From contig CALIJZ010000020.1 in NCBI GenBank assembly GCA_938017795.1, forward strand, positions 1-64,000: 64,000 bases of DNA. Reading direction: 5' to 3'. The stretch is from an uncultured Bacteriovoracaceae bacterium. GTDB taxonomy: Bacteria > Bdellovibrionota > Bacteriovoracia > Bacteriovoracales > Bacteriovoracaceae. A program made the translations under genes and the position numbers. Under the pieces are notes generated by a model, which ran no database searches, was not told the origin of the DNA, and saw only the letters and a list, made by a program, of their open reading frames with translations. Position 1 is the stretch's first letter; the number at the start of each line of letters is the position of its first letter. Below, one piece after another: positions 53,709-63,019 of this stretch.

Positions 53709-54706
53709 AAATAGGTTTATTAGGAGCCGGAAGAATTGGAAGTTTGCATGCTGATAATTTAGTTAAATTTATCGATGGAGCAGAGCTTATTCATATTTGT
53801 GATCCTTTTAAAGAAAATGCTCAAAAACTTGGACAAACCTTAGGTGTTTCAAAAATATCCTCTGAAGCAGATGAGGTTTTTAATGATTCAGAAGTAGAAG
53901 CAATAATGGTTTGTTCATCAACTGATACCCATAGTGACTTTATTAGAAGGTCAGCTCTTGCTGGCAAGCATATTTTTTGTGAAAAACCGATTGATTTTAA
54001 TCAAGGTAATATAAAGCAAACTTTAGAAATCGTGAAAGAGTCTGGAAAGACTTTACAGATTGGATTTAATAGAAGATTTGATCGTAACTTTGCTGGACTC
54101 CGTCAAGAGATCAATGATGGTAAAATTGGGAGGGCCCATAGTTTAAAAATTACTAGTCGTGATCCATCCCCGCCGCCGGTTAGTTATATAAAAGTATCGG
54201 GTGGATTATTTAATGATATGACTATTCATGACTTTGACATGGCCAGGTTTATCATGGGCGAAGATGTTGTTGAAGTTTTTGCTAAAGGTGCTCATCTTGT
54301 AAGTGATGAAATAAAAAAAGCTGGAGATATAGATTCAGCAATGATTACTTTAAAGTTTAAAAGTGGAGCTTTAGGAATAATTGATAATTCCCGCCAAGCT
54401 CTTTATGGATATGATCAAAGAATTGAAGCTTTTGGAGACAAAGGTTGCTTATTTGCCAGGAATGAAAAGCAAAATACAGTAGATTATTGGGGCAAGGAAA
54501 CTCTTAGCAGAAAAGCGTTACCTTTTTTCTTTCTTGAAAGATATAGAGAGTCTTATATTAATGAGATGAACGAGTTCTTGAGTGCCCTTAGAGAAGGAAG
54601 GCGCCCAAGTGTAACAGGAGAGGATGGACTCGAAGCTTGCCGATTGGCGATAGCTTGCAATTTGTCGATGAAAGAAAATAGAGCAGTTTCAATGGAGGAA
54701 ATTTGA
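53705..54706 (+). CDS. iolG: Inositol 2-dehydrogenase (Gfo/Idh/MocA family)
   Basis: 333 residues. NAD-binding GLLGAGRIGSLHADNL, the catalytic Lys in CEKPID, and FNDMTIHDFDMARF with Asp/His for proton transfer. It oxidises myo-inositol to scyllo-inosose. The family is broad; iolB/iolD/iolE directly downstream decide the substrate. Confidence 0.9.
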   Translation: MKIGLLGAGRIGSLHADNLVKFIDGAELIHICDPFKENAQKLGQTLGVSKISSEADEVFNDSEVEAIMVCSSTDTHSDFIRRSALAGKHIFCEKPIDFNQGNIKQTLEIVKESGKTLQIGFNRRFDRNFAGLRQEINDGKIGRAHSLKITSRDPSPPPVSYIKVSGGLFNDMTIHDFDMARFIMGEDVVEVFAKGAHLVSDEIKKAGDIDSAMITLKFKSGALGIIDNSRQALYGYDQRIEAFGDKGCLFARNEKQNTVDYWGKETLSRKALPFFFLERYRESYINEMNEFLSALREGRRPSVTGEDGLEACRLAIACNLSMKENRAVSMEEI

Positions 54707-55515
54707 ATCCTTTAATTAAAAAAGATCGTAATGGGTTTCTAGATGGGTATAACTCAATAACAACTGAAGGTGAGCATGATTTAGATACTATGATTGATTT
54801 TGGTATTCATAAAATGAGGGCAGGGTCAGATCATTATGAAACTCATAATAAAGAGAGTGTTTGGTTATTAATGAGTGGAAATGCAGAGGTTGAATTTTGT
54901 GGGATAAAAAAATCAATTAAAAGAGATTCTCTATTTGATGAAGCACCGATTGCAATTCATGTTTGTGGAGATAGTGCTGTTAGGATTGAAGCTAAAACTG
55001 ATTGTGAGTGGGCCATTTCAAGAACATCAAATGATAAACAGTTTGAACCAATGTTTTTTAATCAAGAGAACTTAACACCAGAGTTTAGAGGTAAAGGTTT
55101 AGTTCAAGATGCATGTTTGAGAAATGTTAGATTAATTTTTGATAAAACCAATAGACCGGAATCAAATCTTGTTATTGGAGAAGTAATTAATCTTGCAGGA
55201 CGTTGGTCATCATATCCTCCTCACCACCATGAACAACCTGAGATTTATCACTATAGATTTACTGAGCCTCAAGGTTATGGACATGGAGAGCTAGGTGAAG
55301 ATGTTTATAAAGTTAAACACTTCGATACGATAAAAATAACTGGCAATATTGATCATTCGCAATGCTCAGCCCCCGGATACGGAATGTATTATCTATGGGT
55401 TGTTAGGCATATAGAAGGAAATCCCTATACTGGCTTTGAATTTACTGAAGATCACAAATGGACTCTTGATAAATCTCAACAAGGTTGGGTTCCAAAAGAT
55501 TTTGAAGGAATTTAA
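54703..55515 (+). CDS. iolB: 5-deoxy-glucuronate isomerase
   Basis: 270 residues, bicupin. PPHHHEQPEIYHYRF holds the metal-binding His/Glu set, with GMYYLWVVRHI near the end. It isomerises 5-deoxy-glucuronate to 2-deoxy-5-keto-gluconate. TTG start preceded by GGAGGA; 4-base overlap with iolG. Confidence 0.95.
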   Translation: MNPLIKKDRNGFLDGYNSITTEGEHDLDTMIDFGIHKMRAGSDHYETHNKESVWLLMSGNAEVEFCGIKKSIKRDSLFDEAPIAIHVCGDSAVRIEAKTDCEWAISRTSNDKQFEPMFFNQENLTPEFRGKGLVQDACLRNVRLIFDKTNRPESNLVIGEVINLAGRWSSYPPHHHEQPEIYHYRFTEPQGYGHGELGEDVYKVKHFDTIKITGNIDHSQCSAPGYGMYYLWVVRHIEGNPYTGFEFTEDHKWTLDKSQQGWVPKDFEGI

Positions 55516-57386
55516 TGCAAACGATTGAACTAACATGTGCGGCTGCGATTATTAAATTTTTAAAGAATCAATATATTGAGATTGATGGAGAACAAACTCG
55601 TTTTGTCTCAGGATTAATGGGAATCTTTGGTCATGGAAATGTTGCTGGGTTAGGTCAAGCTATCTCGGAAGACCCAGAAGGCGACTTTCCGTTTTTTCAA
55701 CCTAAAAACGAGCAAGCAATGGTCCATAGTGCAATTGCTTATTCAAAAAGTTTAAATCGTTCAAAAATTTATGCATGTACTACTTCAGTTGGTCCTGGTG
55801 CAACGAATATGATTACCGCAGCAGCGACTGCAACAACAAATAGAATCCCGGTTTTATTATTACCAAGCGATATTTTTGCAAATAGAATTCCTAATCCTGT
55901 GCTTCAACAATTAGAAAATCCATTAAGTCACGATATAAGTGTGAATGATTGTTTTAAAGCTGTTTCAAAGTTTTGGGATCGAATCAATAGGCCTGAGCAA
56001 ATTTTAACGAGTTTACCAGAAGCGATGAGAGTATTAATTAATCCATCAGAAACGGGAGCTGTGACAATTTGTCTTCCAGAAGATGTGCAAGCTCAAAAGT
56101 ATAAATATCCTAAGAATTTTTTTGAAAAAAGAGTATATATTCAAAGAAGGATGCCACCTACACATGGTGAGTTGAAAGAATTTAAAGACTTATTAAGAAA
56201 AGCTAAGAAGCCATTAATTATCGCTGGTGGAGGAGTACATTATTCCGTTGCCTGTAAAGAATTAGAAGAGTTTTGTAATAAGTTTAAAATTGCATGTAGT
56301 TTTACTCAAGCTGGAACTGGAGCAATACATTTTAATCATGATTACTCTCTAGGCTCAATAGGAACAACTGGAAATTTAGCAGCAAACTCGTTAGCACAAG
56401 AAGCTGACTTAATCATTGGATTAGGTTGTAGATATTCAGATTTTACAACTGCTTCCAAAACTCAATTTAAGAATCCAGGAGTTAGATTTGTAAATATAAA
56501 TATAAACGAGATGGATTCAAAAAAACATGGTGCTTTTTCTATTCCAGCTGATATTAAAGAAACTCTTACTCAGATAAATTGTGTTGAAGAAAAAATTGAA
56601 ACAAGTGATGACTATCAAGAAAAAATAAAAACATTAAAACAATCCTGGATGGAGCAATATGAAGAATTAACTCATCCTAAAAAACAAGACGATGAAAAAT
56701 GGCATCAAAGTGAAATGATTAGAGTTTTAAATGATTTCACTGATGATAAATCCACAATTGTACATGCTGCAGGAGGATTACCAGGTGATCTTCATAAATT
56801 GTGGAGATCCAAGGAGAGTAAAGATTATCACAGTGAGTACGCATATTCCTGCATGGGGTATGAAATTGCTGGTGCCCTTGGAGTGAAGCTAGCTAATCCT
56901 GGTAGGGAAGTTTATGCAGTTTTAGGCGATGGATCTTACCTTATGCTTAATCATGAGATCGTTACTAGTATTCAAGAAAATAAAAAAATTACAATTATAC
57001 TTGTGAATAATTTTGGGTATCAATGCATTCACAATCTTCAAAGAGGATGTGGAGGAAGAAGTTTTGGTAATGAGTTTAGGTATAGAGCTGGAGCGACCAG
57101 TGAATTAAATGGTGAAAATCTTCAGATAAACTTTGTAGAAAATGCGAAAAGTTTGGGAGCAAAAGTTTTTAGTGCTATGAATGAATCAGAATTTAAGAGT
57201 GCTTTACTAGATGCCAAGAAAGAACAAGGGACTTCACTTATTTATACAGAAGTAGAACCATCAACTCCTCTTAAGGGGTATTCGTGGTGGGACGTTCCAA
57301 TAAGTGAAGTCTCAAACGATAAAAAAGTACAAGAGACTTATAGTGAATATATTGCATCTAAAAAAGAACAAAGGTTTTATTATTAA
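55515..57386 (+). CDS. iolD: 3D-(3,5/4)-trihydroxycyclohexane-1,2-dione hydrolase
   Basis: 623 residues, ThDP enzyme. The catalytic Glu is in KNEQAMVHSA; GDGSYLMLNHEI...NN is the ThDP/Mg2+ motif. It opens the inositol ring to 5-deoxy-glucuronate. Overlaps iolB and iolE by one base each. Confidence 0.97.
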   Translation: MQTIELTCAAAIIKFLKNQYIEIDGEQTRFVSGLMGIFGHGNVAGLGQAISEDPEGDFPFFQPKNEQAMVHSAIAYSKSLNRSKIYACTTSVGPGATNMITAAATATTNRIPVLLLPSDIFANRIPNPVLQQLENPLSHDISVNDCFKAVSKFWDRINRPEQILTSLPEAMRVLINPSETGAVTICLPEDVQAQKYKYPKNFFEKRVYIQRRMPPTHGELKEFKDLLRKAKKPLIIAGGGVHYSVACKELEEFCNKFKIACSFTQAGTGAIHFNHDYSLGSIGTTGNLAANSLAQEADLIIGLGCRYSDFTTASKTQFKNPGVRFVNININEMDSKKHGAFSIPADIKETLTQINCVEEKIETSDDYQEKIKTLKQSWMEQYEELTHPKKQDDEKWHQSEMIRVLNDFTDDKSTIVHAAGGLPGDLHKLWRSKESKDYHSEYAYSCMGYEIAGALGVKLANPGREVYAVLGDGSYLMLNHEIVTSIQENKKITIILVNNFGYQCIHNLQRGCGGRSFGNEFRYRAGATSELNGENLQINFVENAKSLGAKVFSAMNESEFKSALLDAKKEQGTSLIYTEVEPSTPLKGYSWWDVPISEVSNDKKVQETYSEYIASKKEQRFYY

Positions 57387-58261
57387 TGATTAAATTAGGA
57401 ATACACCCCATTAATTGGTCTAATGATGATTTTCATGAATTAGGTGGAGAAATTTCTTTGCAGACCTGTTTATCACAGATGCAAAAAGCAGGGTTTGAAG
57501 GAACAGAGCTAGGGAATAAATTCCCTAAAGAATCAAAGACTTTGAATACAACCTTAGGTGAATATAACTTAGAGCTTATCTCTGGTTGGCATAGTACCTA
57601 TGTTTTATCTAAAGATCTTGAATCTGAGATTAAATCTCTTGAAAGTCATATTAATTTTTTAAAAGAGGCCGGTTCAGATGTAGTTATATTAGCTGAATGT
57701 ACAAGGGCCATTCATGGAAGCCCTGGTAAAGCGTTAGAATTTGATAAATTCGATTGGTTAACGGTATCAGAGTGGGAGAGACTTTTTAGAGGTCTTGATA
57801 AGTTAGCTCACTTTGCTCTCAGCCAGGGAATGAAACCAGTTTATCATCATCATATGGGAACAGTTGTTCAAACTAAAGAGCATATTATTTCTTTGATGAA
57901 TAATACTAAATATCTACAACTACTTCTTGATACCGGCCATCTCATGGTTGCAGGTTGTGATCCAGTTGAGATTTATGATAAATTTAAAAATCGTATTACA
58001 CATATACATACAAAAAATATTCGAGTGCATATTCGAGAATTAGCAATGAAAAATCATTGGGATTTTAGAACTTGTGTAAGTGAAGGAATCTTTACAGTAC
58101 CTGGTGATGGAGGGATGAATTACCTCCCATTATTTGAGCGATTAAAAAATGATAAATATAAAGGCTGGTTAGTGGTTGAAGCTGAGCAAGACCCTAAAAA
58201 AGCAGACCCATTAGAATATGCATTAATAGCAAGAAACTATTTTTATAAAAACTTACAATAA
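57386..58261 (+). CDS. iolE: Inosose dehydratase
   Basis: 291 residues, TIM barrel of the xylose isomerase-like family. GIHPINWSNDD, GWHSTYVLS, YHHHMGTVVQT, LLLDTGHLMVAG and ITHIHTKNIR are family words. It removes water from scyllo-inosose to form the dione that IolD cleaves. Confidence 0.95.
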   Translation: MIKLGIHPINWSNDDFHELGGEISLQTCLSQMQKAGFEGTELGNKFPKESKTLNTTLGEYNLELISGWHSTYVLSKDLESEIKSLESHINFLKEAGSDVVILAECTRAIHGSPGKALEFDKFDWLTVSEWERLFRGLDKLAHFALSQGMKPVYHHHMGTVVQTKEHIISLMNNTKYLQLLLDTGHLMVAGCDPVEIYDKFKNRITHIHTKNIRVHIRELAMKNHWDFRTCVSEGIFTVPGDGGMNYLPLFERLKNDKYKGWLVVEAEQDPKKADPLEYALIARNYFYKNLQ

Positions 58262-58264
58262 AGG

Positions 58265-59329
58265 ATGACAATGAGTTCTAAGATGATTGAAACAAACGAA
58301 GTAGGGACACAGTGGTGGAATGACTCCTGTAATATTACGGAACTAGAAGAAGCTGTCCTAAAAGGTGCCAGTGGAGCAACGTCAAACCCTGTGATTGTTT
58401 TTAATGCAGTTAAAAATGATGAAGCGAGGTGGAAGAGTGTTTTACAAAAGATTATAAAAGATTGTCCTCATAGCACTGAAGATGAAATTGCTTGGCAGTT
58501 AGTTGAGACAGTATGTACTGAAGCTTCAAAAGTCTTATTGCCAGTATTTGAAAAGACTTCTGGTATGAAGGGTCGTTTATCTGTGCAAGTCCATCCTAAG
58601 TATTATAAAAACTCAAAGCTTATGACAGAACATGGTGTGAAACTTGCTAGTCTCGCCCCTAATATTGCAATTAAGGCACCCTCTACAAGTGAAGGCATTC
58701 AAACATTTGAAGACCTAACTGCTCAAGGAGTTTGTGTTAATGCAACAGTTAGTTTTTCTTTATCACAAGTTATTGCTTCAGCTGAAGCAATTGAGCGTGG
58801 TCTAGAAAGGGCGAAAACAAATGGGATTGATACATCAAAAGTGACTCCCTATATAACTATTATGGTAGGAAGAATCGATGATCAATTAAGAAAAGAAATG
58901 GATGAGAAAAATATCGCAATCGACCCAAGTGTAACTCACTGGGGAGGAGTAAGTGTCTTTAAAAAAGCTTATAAGATTTTTAGAGAACGAGGGTTTAAAG
59001 CTAGACTTTTAAGTGCTGCTTATAGAAATCCGATGCAATGGAGTGAACTAAATGGTGAAGACGTTCTAATGACTATCCCTTACAAGTGGTGGAACCGATT
59101 TGATAAGAGTGACTTTAAAGTAGAAAGTAATATTAATAAACCAGTTGATGAGAGTATAATAAATACTTTGAATGAAAACTTTGAAGACTTTAGAAAAGTT
59201 TATGACGAAGCAGGTATAAATGTGAGTGAAATAGAAAGCTATGGAGCTTGTCAGTATACAATTAATCAATTTCTTGGTGGTTACGATCAACTTATTCAGT
59301 ATGTTAGAAAACATATGATTTATAATTAG
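58265..59329 (+). CDS. Transaldolase-like enzyme of the inositol operon
   Basis: 354 residues. NIAIKAPST carries the Schiff-base Lys of transaldolases; GATSNPVIV and VNATVSFSLSQ match strands 1 and 7 of the barrel. Longer than fructose-6-P aldolase (~220) and closest in size to classical transaldolases. iolC and iolJ are not in the window, so it might make or cleave the 5-keto sugar phosphate instead. A role in regenerating pentose phosphates is the plain alternative. Confidence 0.8.
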   Translation: MTMSSKMIETNEVGTQWWNDSCNITELEEAVLKGASGATSNPVIVFNAVKNDEARWKSVLQKIIKDCPHSTEDEIAWQLVETVCTEASKVLLPVFEKTSGMKGRLSVQVHPKYYKNSKLMTEHGVKLASLAPNIAIKAPSTSEGIQTFEDLTAQGVCVNATVSFSLSQVIASAEAIERGLERAKTNGIDTSKVTPYITIMVGRIDDQLRKEMDEKNIAIDPSVTHWGGVSVFKKAYKIFRERGFKARLLSAAYRNPMQWSELNGEDVLMTIPYKWWNRFDKSDFKVESNINKPVDESIINTLNENFEDFRKVYDEAGINVSEIESYGACQYTINQFLGGYDQLIQYVRKHMIYN

Positions 59330-59336
59330 GAGTATT

Positions 59337-60314
59337 ATGAAATATCTATTGATTTTATTTTTCTTGTTTTCTTGTTCAAAGTCTAATGAGAATACTGTAA
59401 ATATTTACAGTAGCGTTGATGCGAAAGAGACAGCACACTATGTGAAAAAATTTGAAAAAGATACGGGTATAAAAGTAAATTGGGTCCGAATGTCTACAGG
59501 GGAAACGTTGGCTCGATTATTAGCTGAGCAGAATTCTCCTCAAGTTTCTGTTTGGTTTGGTGGAACAAGTCCTGAGTTTATTACAGCTACAAAGAAAGGT
59601 CTCTTGGAAGCATATAAACCAGCAGTTAATTATGAGTTGGATGTGAATCAAAGAGATAAAGATTATCATTGGACTGGGATTTATTTCGGTGCCATTGGAT
59701 TTGCAACAAATGATAAAATCATCAAAGAACTTGGAGTTAGTCCACCTCAATCTTGGAATGATCTTTTAAGACCTGAATTAAAAGGAAAAGTATCGATGGC
59801 CTATCCTTATACTTCTGGAACTGCTTATACTGTCGTTTCTTCTATCCTTCAAATGATGGGAGAGGAGAAGGGATGGGAGTTTATAAAAAATCTTAATGGT
59901 CAGATTCATCATTACAATAAATCAGGTTCTGCTGCAGTTACTCAAGCCGGAATTGGTGAAATTGCAGTTGGTATTTCTTTTTCTCACGATATTTTGAAAA
60001 AAGGAAAAGGAGCTGGTTACCCAGTGACTTTAAGTTTTCCAAATGAAGGAACAGGATTTGAAGTTGGCTCTATGGCCCTAGTAAAAAATGGCCCTAATAA
60101 TACATTAGGAAAAAAGTTTATTGATTATTTTGCTTCTACTAAAGGTCAATCTGAATTTAGCAAATACTTTAGAGTTGCTCTAAACCCAGCCATTACTCCC
60201 AAAGAGGGAATGGTAAAAAGATCTGAAGTAAATTTGATAGAGTTTGATGCATTAAAGGCGGCAAATGAGCAAGCAAGAGTTATTGAGCAATGGAAGACAA
60301 CAGTTACTAACTAA
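59337..60314 (+). CDS. AfuA-type ABC transporter substrate-binding lipoprotein
   Basis: 325 residues. Lipobox FSCS. Cluster with family-1-like binding proteins once annotated as ferric: VNIYSSVDAKET, the YxSxxG-rich hinge and GMVKRSEVNL near the end. Tyr residues used for iron by FbpA are not evident. The AfuA subgroup binds hexose phosphates. Followed directly by permease and ATPase. Confidence 0.85.
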   Translation: MKYLLILFFLFSCSKSNENTVNIYSSVDAKETAHYVKKFEKDTGIKVNWVRMSTGETLARLLAEQNSPQVSVWFGGTSPEFITATKKGLLEAYKPAVNYELDVNQRDKDYHWTGIYFGAIGFATNDKIIKELGVSPPQSWNDLLRPELKGKVSMAYPYTSGTAYTVVSSILQMMGEEKGWEFIKNLNGQIHHYNKSGSAAVTQAGIGEIAVGISFSHDILKKGKGAGYPVTLSFPNEGTGFEVGSMALVKNGPNNTLGKKFIDYFASTKGQSEFSKYFRVALNPAITPKEGMVKRSEVNLIEFDALKAANEQARVIEQWKTTVTN

Positions 60315-61974
60315 GTCTTTGGCTCCTAAAAAAATAGTAGATGATAGAAAACCACTTTATCTTTTGGTAGGTGTGATTTTTTTATTATTATTTCTATTTA
60401 TATTATATCCACTTTTTAAAGTGTTTTGGATGAGTGTGTATGATGATGGTTTTACTTTAAATAATTATATTAAGTTCTTCTCTAGTTCGTTTAATCTTAC
60501 TCCTTTATGGAATACCTTAATGCTTGCCTCTTCAGTTGCAATGCTTGGAACGTTCATCGGGTATGTGTTTGCGTATGTTGTTACAAGAACAAGATTTGTA
60601 GGAAAGAGATTTGTTAAAATATTTGGAACATTTCCAATGATTTCTCCTCCATTTGTCATTTCACTCGCTGCAATTATTTTACTTGGTCAAAATGGAGTTC
60701 TTACTAGAAATATCATTTCTCCAATTTTTGGAGAAGGTTTTAGTATCTATGGATTCAAAGGACTTTTACTTGTAGAGACTATGAGCTACTTTCCAACAGC
60801 TTTTTTAATATTTGTTGGAGTTTTCTCTGCAATTGATCCAGTCTTAGAGGATGCGGCTCATAATATGGGAGCTAGTCCTTCAAAGACTTTTAGAGAAATA
60901 ATTTTTCCTTTAACAAAGCCTGGAATTTATTCATCATTACTTCTTTTATTTATCGAATCAATTGCTGACTTTGGAAATCCACTAGTTTTATCTGGAGGAT
61001 TTAAGGTTCTATCTGTTGAAGCCTATTTAAAAATCACAGGAGAGTTTGACCTTCCTATGGGAGCAACGATCTCAATGGTCTTGTTAGTTCCGGCCTTAAT
61101 AGCATTTTTTGTACAAAAGTATTATGTTGATAAAAAATCATTTGTAACTTTAACTGGGAAAAGCTCAACGTCTAGTTTTTTTAAGTCTCATTCTCTCTTA
61201 ACAAATATATTTCTTGGTAGTGTCATCTTTATTACCACAAGTATGATTGTTTTATTTTATGGAGCAGTAGTATGGGGATCTTTCGTAAAGGTTTGGGGTG
61301 CAGATCATTCTTTCACAATGTCTAATTATTTTACTGGCGTTGAAGATTCATGGAATTATATTAAAGATACATTTATCCTATCTGCCGTAGCTACTCCATT
61401 AACAGGGCTCATGGCACTTATTATTTCATATTTAATAGTCAGAAAAAAATTTATTGGAAAAGGCTTTATGGAAGTAGCATCAATGCTTAGTTTTGCTGTT
61501 CCAGGAACAGTAGTAGGTATTGGGTATATTCTAGCTTTTAATGAATCGCCTTTTTTATTAACTGGTACAAGTGCAATTATTATTATCTTATTTATTTTTA
61601 GAAATATGCCGGTAGGGATAAGGTCAAGCATCGCTAGTCTTAAGCAGCTAGATCCAGCAATAGAAGAGGCTGCGATGAACTTGGGAGCAAATACTGTAAC
61701 GACTTTAAAAGATATTACTGCTCCACTTCTAGCACCTGCATTTTTTTCAGGTGTTGCTTATAGCTTTGTTAGATGTTTAACAGCCATTTCTGCTATTATT
61801 TTTGTTGTTTCTGGATCATGGAATTTATTAACTGTTTCATTATTAGGCCAAGTTGAAAATGGTCACTTATCTATTGCTTGTGCCATATGTGTATTATTAA
61901 TATTAACCGCAGGAAGTATTTTAGGAATTATGCAATTTTTAATTTATCGAAAAGGTATTAAGCAAAGAGATTAA
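60265..61974 (+). CDS. AfuB-type double-domain ABC permease
   Basis: 569 residues with about 12 membrane helices in two halves. Each half has an EAA loop: EDAAHNMGASPSKTFREIIFP and EEAAMNLGANTVTTLKDITAP. The fused form is typical of the FbpB/AfuB branch. Start ATG at 60265 overlaps the preceding gene by 50 bases; later in-frame TTG codons are possible. Confidence 0.92.
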   Translation: MSKQELLSNGRQQLLTKSLAPKKIVDDRKPLYLLVGVIFLLLFLFILYPLFKVFWMSVYDDGFTLNNYIKFFSSSFNLTPLWNTLMLASSVAMLGTFIGYVFAYVVTRTRFVGKRFVKIFGTFPMISPPFVISLAAIILLGQNGVLTRNIISPIFGEGFSIYGFKGLLLVETMSYFPTAFLIFVGVFSAIDPVLEDAAHNMGASPSKTFREIIFPLTKPGIYSSLLLLFIESIADFGNPLVLSGGFKVLSVEAYLKITGEFDLPMGATISMVLLVPALIAFFVQKYYVDKKSFVTLTGKSSTSSFFKSHSLLTNIFLGSVIFITTSMIVLFYGAVVWGSFVKVWGADHSFTMSNYFTGVEDSWNYIKDTFILSAVATPLTGLMALIISYLIVRKKFIGKGFMEVASMLSFAVPGTVVGIGYILAFNESPFLLTGTSAIIIILFIFRNMPVGIRSSIASLKQLDPAIEEAAMNLGANTVTTLKDITAPLLAPAFFSGVAYSFVRCLTAISAIIFVVSGSWNLLTVSLLGQVENGHLSIACAICVLLILTAGSILGIMQFLIYRKGIKQRD

Positions 61975-61984
61975 AAGGAAGATT

Positions 61985-63010
61985 ATGAGTTTATTAATTA
62001 GAGACCTTCATAAGAGATTTAAAACTGATGATGGTAAGGATTTTAGTGCTTTAAAAAATATTAATCTTGAAATTACTGATGGCGAGTTTTTTACTCTTTT
62101 AGGTCCAAGTGGATGCGGTAAAACTACATTACTTAGAATTATTGCTGGCTTTGAAAGACCAAGTGAAGGAAGTTTATACTTTAATGGTAATGATATTTCA
62201 CATAAAGCAGTCTATGAAAGAAATTTCCCTATGGTTTTTCAATCGTATGCTCTTTTTCCTCATATGAGTGTATTGGAAAATATCGGATATGGGTTGAAGC
62301 AAAAAGGTGTTGATAAAAATACAATTAATAAAAAGGTCAATAGAATTATCGAAATGACTGGTCTTACTCCCAATAAGGATAAATACCCACATCAAATGTC
62401 TGGGGGGCAACAACAAAGAGTCGCTCTGGCTCGGGCCATTGTCATGGAGCCTGAGGTTATGCTCTTTGATGAACCTCTATCAAACTTAGATGCTAATCTC
62501 AGGATTTCTATGCGAGAAGAAATCAGAAGAATTCAAAAAGATTTTGGAATTACAGTTGTGTATGTTACTCATGATCAAGAAGAGGCGATGGCCGTTAGTG
62601 ATAAGATAGTTGTGATGAACCATGGAGTAATTGAGCAAGTTGGATCACCAATAGAAATTTATTCAAAACCCCAAAGTGAATTTGTGGCTAACTTTGTGGG
62701 ACAAGCTAATATTCTCCCCGTTTCAAATAGTGGAGGAAATATTAGTATCTTAGGGGTTAATTATAAAAAAGAAATAGATCAAAATTTAAGAAAAGTTATT
62801 TCAAGACCAGAATTTATTAAAATAGATGAGAGAGGAAATCATACTGGAATCATTACCAACTCAACATACCTTGGAGCAAATTGGAATTTAAAAGTGAAAA
62901 TCAAGGATGAAGAAATAGCTATCCTTGCTCCCATCTTTGGAAATAAGAACTTTGATGTTGATCAAAAAATCAGCTTTTCGTTTGATTCGAATACATTACA
63001 CTTTATTTAA
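61985..63010 (+). CDS. AfuC/FbpC-type ABC ATPase
   Basis: 341 residues. Walker A GPSGCGKTT, signature MSGGQQQRVALARA, Walker B VMLFDEPLSNLDA, H-loop VTHDQEEA, then a TOBE domain (~residues 260-341). It energises the importer above. AAAGGAAG precedes the ATG. Confidence 0.96.
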   Translation: MSLLIRDLHKRFKTDDGKDFSALKNINLEITDGEFFTLLGPSGCGKTTLLRIIAGFERPSEGSLYFNGNDISHKAVYERNFPMVFQSYALFPHMSVLENIGYGLKQKGVDKNTINKKVNRIIEMTGLTPNKDKYPHQMSGGQQQRVALARAIVMEPEVMLFDEPLSNLDANLRISMREEIRRIQKDFGITVVYVTHDQEEAMAVSDKIVVMNHGVIEQVGSPIEIYSKPQSEFVANFVGQANILPVSNSGGNISILGVNYKKEIDQNLRKVISRPEFIKIDERGNHTGIITNSTYLGANWNLKVKIKDEEIAILAPIFGNKNFDVDQKISFSFDSNTLHFI

Positions 63011-63019
63011 GGAAATATT

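Noticed and set aside
59337-63010. Ferric iron importer FbpABC
   Set aside because: Architecture fits both, but the iron-binding Tyr pair is not evident and the genes lie inside an inositol operon; sugar phosphate fits better. Not excluded.
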